Shown one piece after another: positions 1 to 6,243 of a stretch of DNA of 8,297 bases. The stretch comes from Candidatus Fermentibacterales bacterium (GTDB lineage: Bacteria > Fermentibacterota > Fermentibacteria > Fermentibacterales > JAFGKQ01). The stretch's first letter is position 1, and the number at the start of each line of letters is the position of its first letter. The notes beneath the pieces were generated by a model. That model worked only from the letters and a program-made list of their open reading frames with translations. It was not told where the DNA came from and did not search any database. The DNA lies in contig JAFGKQ010000048.1 in assembly GCA_016928495.1 (NCBI GenBank), positions 1 to 8,297 on the forward strand. The letters run 5' to 3'. The position numbers and the translations under genes were made by a program.

Positions 1-240
1 GTCCCCGAACCTGCGGAAGGTCTCCACGTAGCCCGTGTAGCCTATGTCCCCGTCATCGTAGTAGCTGCTCCCGTACATCCTGTCCAGCGCATGCTCGGCA
101 GGCCTCTCACGGAGATAGATCAGGCCGCATGTGCTGCACCTCACGACGGGGTAGCCGCGGACCCTTCGAAGCAGCCGATATGTGGAGGACCCGCACAGGG
201 TGCAGGGAACGGTTTCGCGCGGGAGGCTGTTCCAGTCCAT
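1..240 (-). CDS. Zinc-ribbon class I SAM-dependent methyltransferase, 5' part (runs off left edge)
   Basis: An open minus-strand frame starts with ATG at 240-238 and continues without a stop to base 1, giving the first 80 residues. Seen: a four-cysteine zinc ribbon with C13-x2-C16 and C35-x2-C38 followed by GLIY, then a tyrosine- and glycine-rich stretch (YGSSYYDDGDIGYTGY, residues 57-72). This is the usual N-terminus of methyltransferases that carry a small metal-binding module ahead of the Rossmann SAM domain; many act on sugars, lipids or secondary metabolites. The SAM-binding GxGxG motif would lie beyond the window, so the methyltransferase call rests on the N-terminal pattern. The gene is divergent from the sigma factor gene and shares a 270-bp control region with it. 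No strong Shine-Dalgarno precedes the ATG. The frame stays open upstream as far as about base 305, with in-frame CTG and TTG codons that could serve as alternative starts. Substrate unknown. Confidence 0.72.
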   Translation of the reverse strand, partial: MDWNSLPRETVPCTLCGSSTYRLLRRVRGYPVVRCSTCGLIYLRERPAEHALDRMYGSSYYDDGDIGYTGYVETFRRFGD

Positions 241-302
241 GGCAGGGATACTCGCCAGAGGGGGAGCACGGGTCAATGGCCCCGAGCGACGCCGCTGAGG
301 GC

Positions 303-389
303 GTCAAGTGGCTGATGTCTTCATACTCAACTGGTGTGATTGTGGTTCCATCTCCGTCAAGAGCCCTTGTCAAGCACTTGACATCAGCC
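303..389. repeat. Long-range inverted repeat in the divergent intergenic region
   Basis: GGCTGATGTC at 310-319 is the exact reverse complement of GACATCAGCC at 380-389. The adjoining GTCAAGTG at 303-310 is the exact reverse complement of CACTTGAC at 375-382. CTGAGG at 295-300 likewise matches CCTCAG at 388-393. The two main pairings overlap in register, so they cannot both form in one folded strand. The sites more likely represent repeated protein-binding words in opposite orientation than one hairpin. The separation of about 60 bp would allow a looped complex. Function is inferred; only the sequence identity is observed. Confidence 0.5.
368..383. promoter_or_regulatory. Palindrome overlapping two opposed TTGACA boxes (candidate operator)
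   Basis: TGTCAAG-CA-CTTGACA is an inverted repeat with perfect 7-bp arms. Its right arm ends in a consensus -35 hexamer TTGACA on the plus strand (378-383), and its left arm reads TTGACA on the minus strand (373-368). Further GTCAAG half-sites lie at 303-308 and 356-361, and GGTCAA is at 271-276. A protein bound here would cover the -35 element of the sigma gene promoter and possibly that of the divergent methyltransferase gene. On the minus strand the hexamer 17 bp away (TGGAAC) is a poor -10 match, so a leftward promoter is less sure. Confidence 0.45.
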
Positions 390-405
390 TCAGGCGCTGC
401 ATGAT
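378..405 (+). promoter_or_regulatory. Candidate sigma-70 promoter for the sigma factor gene and its operon
   Basis: A perfect -35 hexamer TTGACA (378-383) is followed after 16 bp by CATGAT (400-405), which matches four of six bases of TATAAT. Transcription would start near 412 and leave a leader of about 100 nt before the TTG start at 511. It is the best promoter-like pair I found in the 241-510 gap, and it faces the tightly spaced six-gene run. The -10 match is only moderate, and promoter consensus in this lineage is unknown. Confidence 0.4.
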
Positions 406-437
406 TGGTGCTCCGGATGTGGTGAGATCGGCCAGGC

Positions 438-478
438 GGGCAAGCGATAGCCATGGGTATGGCCGACCCGGCTTGCTC
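438..478 (+). other. Candidate hairpin in the sigma factor mRNA leader
   Basis: GCAAGC (440-445) pairs with GCTTGC (471-476), extended outward by a G-U and a G-C pair to 438 and 478. Inside it GCCAT (450-454) pairs with ATGGC (459-463) around the loop GGGT. The structure would lie within the predicted leader, ending about 20 nt before the Shine-Dalgarno. No U-run follows, so it is not an intrinsic terminator. A role in mRNA stability or translational control is inference. Confidence 0.3.
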
Positions 479-498
479 CGTGTTCGAGGCGGCCCGGA

Positions 499-503
499 AA
501 GGA
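499..503 (+). promoter_or_regulatory. Shine-Dalgarno supporting the TTG start of the sigma gene
   Basis: AAGGA lies 7 nt before the TTG at 511. It supports this non-ATG start, which gives an N-terminus that leads directly into conserved region 1.2 (SLELYLREIG). No in-frame ATG precedes the conserved region. Confidence 0.55.
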
Positions 504-510
504 CGGAGCC

Positions 511-1353
511 TTGGCGACCAGGAGGACTGAGGGTCGATCACTGGAGTTGTACCTCAGGGAGATAGGAGCCAAGGAGACGCTGACCTCGAAGGAGGAGGCC
601 GAGCTGGCCAGGCGAATCCGCGCCGGTGACCAGAGCGCTCTCAATCATCTCACCGAGTCCAACCTCCGTTTCGTGGTCAGCATCGCGAAGCAGTACGCGA
701 ACCAGGGAGTGGCTCTCGAGGACCTGATAAACGAGGGGAACGTAGGGCTCATCCGCGCGGCAAAGGGCTTCGACGAAACCAAGGGCTGCCGCTTCATAAC
801 CTACGCGGTCTGGTGGATAAGGCAGGCGATCCTCCAGGCGCTGGCGGAGCAGAGCAGGATCGTCAGGCTCCCCCTGAACAGGGTCGGCGAGCTCTACAAG
901 ATGGGCCGCGCTACTCGTGAGCTCGGCCATGCGCTGGGAAGGGACCCCACGACGGAGGAGATCGCCGGTGAGCTCGACGTCTCCAGGGAAGAGGTGGAGG
1001 GCATGATGTCCATACACAGCACACACCTCTCGCTGGACAGCCCGGTCTACGAGGGCAGCGACAAGACCTTCCAGGAGATGATCGCCAACGACGAGCAGGT
1101 CGCCCCCGAGGAGGAGGTGGTCAATCAGGCCATGCGCAGGAGCATACTCGGGATCCTGAGCATCCTCGATCAGAGGGAGAGGACCATAATAAAGCTCTTC
1201 TTCGGTATAGGGACCGACCGGCGTCACACCCTGGCCGAGATAGGTCGAACGATGGGCATCAGCAGGGAGCGTGTCAGGCAGCTCAAGAACAGGGCGATAG
1301 CCAAGCTCCACGACAGCAGGGAGAGCTCCTCGCTTCTCCTCTACCTGAGCTAG
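511..1353 (+). CDS. rpoD: RNA polymerase sigma-70 family factor, RpoD/SigA type without region 1.1
   Basis: The 280-residue product directs core RNA polymerase to promoters. Seen: region 1.2 at about 10-45 (SLELYLREIG, then LTSKEEAELARRI); region 2 at about 46-118, with NLRFVVSIAKQY, the core-binding DLINEGNVGLIRAAKGFD and the -10 recognition and melting segment FITYAVWWIRQAI; region 3 at about 119-195; region 4 at about 200-268 with the helix-turn-helix HTLAEIGRTMGISRERVRQL. It lacks region 1.1 and the non-conserved insert of the E. coli protein. This matches the compact primary sigma of Bacteroidetes/Chlorobi-type bacteria, and LAEQSRIVRLPLNRVG is typical of that group. It could instead be a group 2 (stationary-phase or stress) paralogue, which one window cannot decide. 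The gene starts with TTG and ends in SSSLLLYLS. It is the first gene of the tight plus-strand run, 22 bp before the M23 gene, and has the TTGACA palindrome upstream. Confidence 0.93.
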   Translation: MATRRTEGRSLELYLREIGAKETLTSKEEAELARRIRAGDQSALNHLTESNLRFVVSIAKQYANQGVALEDLINEGNVGLIRAAKGFDETKGCRFITYAVWWIRQAILQALAEQSRIVRLPLNRVGELYKMGRATRELGHALGRDPTTEEIAGELDVSREEVEGMMSIHSTHLSLDSPVYEGSDKTFQEMIANDEQVAPEEEVVNQAMRRSILGILSILDQRERTIIKLFFGIGTDRRHTLAEIGRTMGISRERVRQLKNRAIAKLHDSRESSSLLLYLS

Positions 1354-1375
1354 GCCGGCGGGAACCAGGGCCCCG

Positions 1376-2293
1376 ATGCCCCTCGGAACACTGCAGTGGA
1401 TACCCCGTCACCCCGGCCGGGCCTGGCTGGCAAGGCTCACCAGGAGGCGGTTGCAGTTGGCCGCCCTGTCAGGCGTGCTCGCTCTGTGCATTCTGGTCGC
1501 CATCTCCTTCTGGATCGGGCGCAGCGTCGGTGAGGCCTCGGCCGCTTCCAGGGGCGGAGTCGATGCTTCCGTGCTCGAGGGTGAGCTCCACCAGCTCAGA
1601 GCCAGAACCGAGGAGATCGAGAGGGCCATTTCCGACATCGCCGAGAGGGAGGAAGCGATCCTCGTCGCTGCCGCCAACCTGAACCTCGACTTCAGCTCCC
1701 TGATACCCGAGAGGCCGGGAGCGCACATCGAAGGGGGCGACGAGAGCGATGCGACCCTCTTCCGGTACATAGACGACCTCGACCTCAGGCTCGTGCTGGC
1801 CAGACGAATCGTGGAAGCGGAGAAGATGGCGTACGACACCCTCGCCACCAGGATCGTCAGGGTCACCGACGAGCTTCGGCACATACCCTCCATCTGGCCC
1901 GTCAACGGCGTCTTCGTCAGCGACTTCGGCCCGAGGCTGGATCCCTTCACCGGCTCGGTGCGCTACCACAAGGGCATAGACATCTCTGCGGATACCGGGA
2001 CCCCGATCCTTGCCCCCGCGGATGGCGTGGTGACCTTCTGCGGATGGTCTTCAGGCTGGGGCCTCACCGTGGTCGTCAGACACACCGACGCCATCTCGAC
2101 CAGGTTCGCGCACTGCTCCACCATCGAGGCCGTGGTGGGCCAGCAGGTCAGAAGGGGCGATCTGATAGCCAGAGTCGGCTCTACCGGGAGATCGGTCGGC
2201 CCGCACCTGCATTACGAGGTCCTGTTGAGCGGGACCCAGGTCGACCCCGAGGACTACATAGTCAGAGCCGGTCCGCAGGCCGCGGCGTTCTAG
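1376..2293 (+). CDS. Membrane-anchored M23 family metallopeptidase (LytM/peptidoglycan endopeptidase type)
   Basis: The 305-residue protein has a short basic N-terminus, one hydrophobic segment at about 28-47 (signal anchor), a periplasmic linker with two helical, charge-rich, probably coiled-coil stretches (about 65-98 and 135-168), and a C-terminal M23 domain at about 175-295. All five LytM-type active-site residues are present: zinc ligands H198 and D202 (HKGID) and H279, with catalytic H246 (FAHC) and H277 (GPHLHYE). The entry SDFGPRLDPFTG and the core GTPILAPADGVV are typical. Such enzymes cut peptide cross-links of peptidoglycan during growth or division, or activate other hydrolases when their own site is degenerate; here the site is intact, so catalysis is likely. 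The ATG at 1376 has only a weak CAGGG upstream. It lies 22 bp after the sigma gene and 27 bp before the methyltransferase gene, probably on one transcript. Exact substrate bond unknown. Confidence 0.9.
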   Translation: MPLGTLQWIPRHPGRAWLARLTRRRLQLAALSGVLALCILVAISFWIGRSVGEASAASRGGVDASVLEGELHQLRARTEEIERAISDIAEREEAILVAAANLNLDFSSLIPERPGAHIEGGDESDATLFRYIDDLDLRLVLARRIVEAEKMAYDTLATRIVRVTDELRHIPSIWPVNGVFVSDFGPRLDPFTGSVRYHKGIDISADTGTPILAPADGVVTFCGWSSGWGLTVVVRHTDAISTRFAHCSTIEAVVGQQVRRGDLIARVGSTGRSVGPHLHYEVLLSGTQVDPEDYIVRAGPQAAAF

Positions 2294-2320
2294 GCCGCGA
2301 CGGGCCATTCGAGAGGGCGG

Positions 2321-3097
2321 ATGATCGCCCGCGACCGGGACCGATCGGCTGAGGCAGTCTGGGATGCCTACGCGAGGTTCTTCGTGCTCGAGGAGGGGAC
2401 CGTCTACCCCGAGGATCGCCGTGAGATGGAGTTCTACAGGACCATTCGCGATCTGCTGCCCGGACGCTGCCTCGAGCTTGGCGCCGGCGCGGGGCGGCTC
2501 GCACGAGCCCTTCTCGGAGAGCGCGGCATCACCGTCGGACTGGAGCCCTCCGCAGCCATGCTCGATCTCTGGAGATCGGGAGACATCCGTCTGTCCGGGA
2601 GAGTGAGGGGAAGGGCCGAGGAGCTGCCTTTCGATTCCTCGGTCTTCGATCTGGTCGTTTTCCCCTACAATGGCCTGCAGTGCATCACGGATCGCGGGTG
2701 CCGGCTCGATGCCCTGAGAGAGGCCGCGAGGGTCCTGTCCCCCGGCGGAAGGCTGATCCTGGAGATCTGCCCCTTCTTCGGGACGAGACCCCTGGAGCGC
2801 GACAGGCACAGGTACACCTTTCAGGGCAGGGAGATGACCGTGACCCTCTTCGAGTCCATAGGCCGGGACCAGGATCGAGGGGTCACGATCTACGACATGC
2901 GATACCGCGTGGAGGGCGAGCCCGAGGCCAGGATAGTGCTCGAGGTCTCCATCATCGAGCCCGAGCAGTTGAGCTCCGACATCTCGCTCTGTGGCATGAG
3001 CACGATCAGCACCTGGGGAGACTACGACATGAGACCCTATGTTCGAGGGACGTCGCCGAGGCTGATTCTCGCTGCCTCGGTGCCCGATCCATCGTGA
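2321..3097 (+). CDS. Class I SAM-dependent methyltransferase
   Basis: The 258-residue protein has a Rossmann methyltransferase core. Seen: motif I CLELGAGAGRLARALL (50-65) binding SAM, the acidic residue after strand 2 (GLEPS, E75), AEELPFDSSVFDLVVFPYN (99-117) covering the adenine-contact and motif IV region, and the post-motif segment VLSPGGRLILEI (138-149). The C-terminal half (150-258) holds a beta-rich part with FESIGRD and IYDMRYRV, as in small-molecule methyltransferases with a substrate cap, such as sugar N-methyltransferases. No zinc ribbon or membrane segment is present, so it is probably cytoplasmic. The substrate cannot be named. The start at 2321 follows GAGAGGG with short spacing. 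The stop TGA at 3095-3097 overlaps the Shine-Dalgarno of the next gene, which suggests coupled expression with the protease gene. It is unrelated in domain layout to the divergent methyltransferase at the left edge. Confidence 0.85.
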   Translation: MIARDRDRSAEAVWDAYARFFVLEEGTVYPEDRREMEFYRTIRDLLPGRCLELGAGAGRLARALLGERGITVGLEPSAAMLDLWRSGDIRLSGRVRGRAEELPFDSSVFDLVVFPYNGLQCITDRGCRLDALREAARVLSPGGRLILEICPFFGTRPLERDRHRYTFQGREMTVTLFESIGRDQDRGVTIYDMRYRVEGEPEARIVLEVSIIEPEQLSSDISLCGMSTISTWGDYDMRPYVRGTSPRLILAASVPDPS

Positions 3098-3110
3098 GGA
3101 GGCCACAAGC

Positions 3111-6100
3111 ATGGGCCGATCGCTTCTCCTGTTCTGCCTGCCGATCCTGCTGGGGGATGCAGCCGGATCCAGCGCTTTTCCCGTTCCGGACTCCATAGCG
3201 GAGCCCCGTAGGCCCTGTGTCGCGCCCGATGCCAGCGCCGTCCTGTTCGACTGGAGCGGCCATCTGTGGCTGGCGCCCGTGCGGGGCGGGGCCCCCCGGT
3301 GCCTGACTCCCGGAGGCCTGGGTTACGACAGGGGCGGCATCTTCTCGCCGGATGGCCTCTGGATAGCCTTCACGAGCGACAGAGCGGGGAGCGACGATGT
3401 CTACGTCATGCCGTCCGGCGGAGGAGAGGCCTCCAGGCTGACCTGGTACGGGGGCTGGGACGAGGCGCTCTGCTGGTCCGCCTCCGGCGACAGCGTCTAT
3501 TTCCTCTCCGACAGGGAGAACTCGCCCGGGTGGGTCTATTCCGTAGCCGTCACGGGGGGGACTCCCGGGCTCCGGATCCCCGTCCGGGCCAATTCCGTGA
3601 CCCGTGGCGAGGGCACACTGGTCATAGAGAGGGGCTTCACGCCCTGGTGGAGGCGTCACTACAGGGGATCGGCATCGAGGGACCTGTGGCTCTCCGTGGA
3701 GGAGGAGGGGGAGTGGAGAGGGCTCGCCGACAGCCCTCTCGACGAGAGGTGGCCCATGTGGTCGCCCCTGAGCGATGCCTTCCTGTTCGTGATGGAGGAT
3801 TCGAGCGGTACCGCCAACTTCTGGAGCGTCAGGCCCAGGGAGCGTCCGGCTCAGGTCACTTTCTTCGATGACGAGGATGTCAGCTTCCCTTCGCTGTCAC
3901 GTGACGGAACGCTGCTCGTGTTCGAGCATGCGGGACGGTTGGAGGCACTCGATGCTCCGGGCTTCGACGGCCTGCGGTCCATCGAGCTGGATCTCTCCAC
4001 GGACCTGCCGGTGGTCACGGATCTGGTGATGACCGCAGGGCCCTGGACCTCCCAGTTCGATGTTACCGACGACGGCAGCCTGCTGGTGATGACCGCGTAC
4101 GGCGAGGTCTACGCTGCCGGGCTCTCGACGGAGGGCCTGGAGGACGTCACGAGGCTGACCTGGTCACCTGCCAGGGAGTATGATCCCGAGATCAGCCCGG
4201 ACGGCAGCAGACTCGTGGTCAGCAGTGAATGGGACGGTCGCGTATCTCTGCTCCTGGTCGAGCCCGCACGGAGCGACGAGGGGTTTTGCTCGCCCTACAG
4301 GGCCAGGGCCATCGAGCTTCCTGTCGAGTCGGAGGTGGCCGTTGACGCCCACTGGTCGCCCGACGGCGACAGGATCTCCTATCTCGATGATTCCGAGAGG
4401 CTCAGGGTCCTCGACCTCTCGACTCTCGAGGACATCCTGATCAGCCCCACGGCAGGCCTGATCCACCACTCCTGGTCTCCCGACGGCCGGCTTCTCTCGT
4501 TCAGCGTTCCGGACATGGGTCACAGGGAGGACGTGTTCGTTGTCGACTCGGACGGAGGCGAGCCTGTCAACGTGAGCCTTCACGCCAACGATGACTTCCA
4601 GCCGTTCTGGCCGTCCGACGGACGCCGCCTGATCTTCGCGAGCCGCACGGATGAGGGCGACTACCACATCCGGCAGCTCTGGCTGACCTGGGAGGACTAC
4701 GAGGCGGACGAGCAGACCAGGGCGGAGCTCATCAGCGATCCGGCGGGCTCGGTCGCACTGGACCTGGAGAGCCTGCAGAACAGGGTCGAGACTCTCTGCA
4801 CGGTAGAGGGCTACTACGACTTCTACGGCGCTTCCCCCGACGGGACCCTGTTCGCCTTCATGGCATACGATCCCGACGGCAGCGCGGATCTCTGGACCGT
4901 CGACTGGAAGGGCGAGACCCTGAGCAGGCAGACCCACTCCGACGAGGAGCCATCCAACATCCTGCTCACGGCCGGGAGCGACGTGCTCTACCTGAGCCAT
5001 GCCGGAGGCCTGCGGATGCTCGGTGCCGATGGGCGGATGAGAACCCTCTCCTGGAGCTGTGGCTACAGCGTCGATCTGCGCGACCTGATGCTGCAGAAGT
5101 TCGATGAGGCATGGAGGCTGTTGCGCGACGAGTTCTACGATGCGGGAATGCACGGTTTCGACTGGCTCATGGTCAGGGAGCGCTACAGGGACAGGGCAGC
5201 CGCCAGTCTCCGGAACGAGGATTTCAACGACGTAGTTCGGAGAATGCTGGGGGAGCTGTCAGCATCGCACCTGGGAATCTACGGTCCCTGGAGGCCGGGA
5301 CAGACAGGTCAGCCTACCGGAGAGCTCGGGATCATCCCCGACTACGGGTCCTTCGGGAGGGGCCGGGGAATCCGCGTGGACAGCGTGATACCATTCTCTC
5401 CAGCCAGCCTCGAGCGCTCCAGGATCAGAGCGGGAGACCGCATCCTGACCATCGACGGCTGCCCCGTGGGCGCCGGGGAGAACATGTACAGGCCTCTCGT
5501 CGGAACCTCCGGGAGGCAGGTGCTCCTGGAGGTCGAGCGAGGGGGCGAGCTGGTCGAGATCCTGATAGAGCCGATCACACGCTGGGGCCTATGGGAGCTG
5601 CTCTACCGGGAGTGGATAGAGCGCAACAGGCGCCTTGTGGCGGGTCTTTCGGATGATCGGGTGGGCTACCTGCACATCCCCTCCATGGACCAGGGAAGCG
5701 TCGAGCAGTTCCGGAACGACCTCTTCGCGGAGGGGCTGTACCGGGAGGCGATGATCGTCGATGTCCGGGACAACGGGGGTGGAAGCACCCACGACCAGAT
5801 ACTGAGCATGCTCGCTCGCCCGGAGTACGCCTACTCGGTCGACAGGAGCGGCCAGCTCACCAGCCAGCCGCTCGGGGTGTGGAACCGGCCCGTGGTCCTC
5901 CTGATCAACGAGAGATGCTACTCCGATGCAGAGATATTCCCCGCGGGCTGGAAGGCTCTGGGTATCGGGCCAGTCGTGGGCAACACCACCTACGGCGCCG
6001 TGATCGGAACCGTGGACGTGGATCTGATAGACGGCACCGGCTTCCGGGTGCCGGGCACGGGCTGGTATACCCTGGACTGGAGGAACCTCGAGAACAGCGG

Positions 6101-6212
6101 GGTTGCTCCCGATGTGTTCGTTCTGGAGATGCCGGGCGACGAGGCCTTGGGTCTGGACAGGCAACTGGAGAAGGCGGTCGAGATCGCCGTTTCTCTCATT
6201 GGATCCGAGTAG
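3111..6212 (+). CDS. Tricorn-like S41 family serine protease with beta-propellers and PDZ domain, predicted exported
   Basis: The 1033-residue protein is close in length to archaeal tricorn (1071), a giant protease that trims peptides. Seen in order: a hydrophobic signal-peptide-like N-terminus (about 1-22); two WD40/TolB-like propellers (about 30-300 and 310-650) with recurrent SPDG turns near 79, 362, 416, 456 and 575; a helical C1 region (about 655-720); a PDZ domain (about 738-820, with RIRAGDRILTIDG); and the catalytic C2 domain (about 835-1033). The tetrad known from Thermoplasma tricorn (S745, H746, S965, E1023) aligns with S719-H720 (SASHLG), nucleophile S938 (RCYSDAE) and E994 (NLENSGV). 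DVRDNGGG (884-891) fits the S41 oxyanion loop, so it should be active. The strong Shine-Dalgarno GAGGAGG at 3096-3102, 8 nt before the ATG, fixes the start. Archaeal tricorn is cytosolic; the leader here suggests periplasmic peptide breakdown. No lipobox was seen. Confidence 0.92.
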   Translation: MGRSLLLFCLPILLGDAAGSSAFPVPDSIAEPRRPCVAPDASAVLFDWSGHLWLAPVRGGAPRCLTPGGLGYDRGGIFSPDGLWIAFTSDRAGSDDVYVMPSGGGEASRLTWYGGWDEALCWSASGDSVYFLSDRENSPGWVYSVAVTGGTPGLRIPVRANSVTRGEGTLVIERGFTPWWRRHYRGSASRDLWLSVEEEGEWRGLADSPLDERWPMWSPLSDAFLFVMEDSSGTANFWSVRPRERPAQVTFFDDEDVSFPSLSRDGTLLVFEHAGRLEALDAPGFDGLRSIELDLSTDLPVVTDLVMTAGPWTSQFDVTDDGSLLVMTAYGEVYAAGLSTEGLEDVTRLTWSPAREYDPEISPDGSRLVVSSEWDGRVSLLLVEPARSDEGFCSPYRARAIELPVESEVAVDAHWSPDGDRISYLDDSERLRVLDLSTLEDILISPTAGLIHHSWSPDGRLLSFSVPDMGHREDVFVVDSDGGEPVNVSLHANDDFQPFWPSDGRRLIFASRTDEGDYHIRQLWLTWEDYEADEQTRAELISDPAGSVALDLESLQNRVETLCTVEGYYDFYGASPDGTLFAFMAYDPDGSADLWTVDWKGETLSRQTHSDEEPSNILLTAGSDVLYLSHAGGLRMLGADGRMRTLSWSCGYSVDLRDLMLQKFDEAWRLLRDEFYDAGMHGFDWLMVRERYRDRAAASLRNEDFNDVVRRMLGELSASHLGIYGPWRPGQTGQPTGELGIIPDYGSFGRGRGIRVDSVIPFSPASLERSRIRAGDRILTIDGCPVGAGENMYRPLVGTSGRQVLLEVERGGELVEILIEPITRWGLWELLYREWIERNRRLVAGLSDDRVGYLHIPSMDQGSVEQFRNDLFAEGLYREAMIVDVRDNGGGSTHDQILSMLARPEYAYSVDRSGQLTSQPLGVWNRPVVLLINERCYSDAEIFPAGWKALGIGPVVGNTTYGAVIGTVDVDLIDGTGFRVPGTGWYTLDWRNLENSGVAPDVFVLEMPGDEALGLDRQLEKAVEIAVSLIGSE

Positions 6213-6243
6213 TGCTGGAGTCTCACGGACTGGAGGTCACTCG

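Noticed and set aside
288-305. Hairpin GACGCC-GCTGAG-GGCGTC as an intrinsic terminator
   Set aside because: The stem is only 6 bp and no T-tract follows on either strand; with divergent genes on both sides no transcript is expected to end here.
308-565. Small plus-strand open frame spanning the intergenic region into the sigma gene
   Set aside because: It overlaps the start of the real sigma gene in another frame, lacks a Shine-Dalgarno and covers the promoter and palindrome.
2051-3196. Long antisense open frame across the methyltransferase
   Set aside because: It is a shadow frame produced by GC-rich codon bias; it has no recognisable motif, while the plus strand has clear SAM-binding motifs.
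6103-6243. N-terminal extension of the dehydrogenase frame upstream of 6244
   Set aside because: It overlaps the protease gene, encodes no family sequence, and the Shine-Dalgarno GGAGGT plus the typical MPGDGIG start fit 6244.
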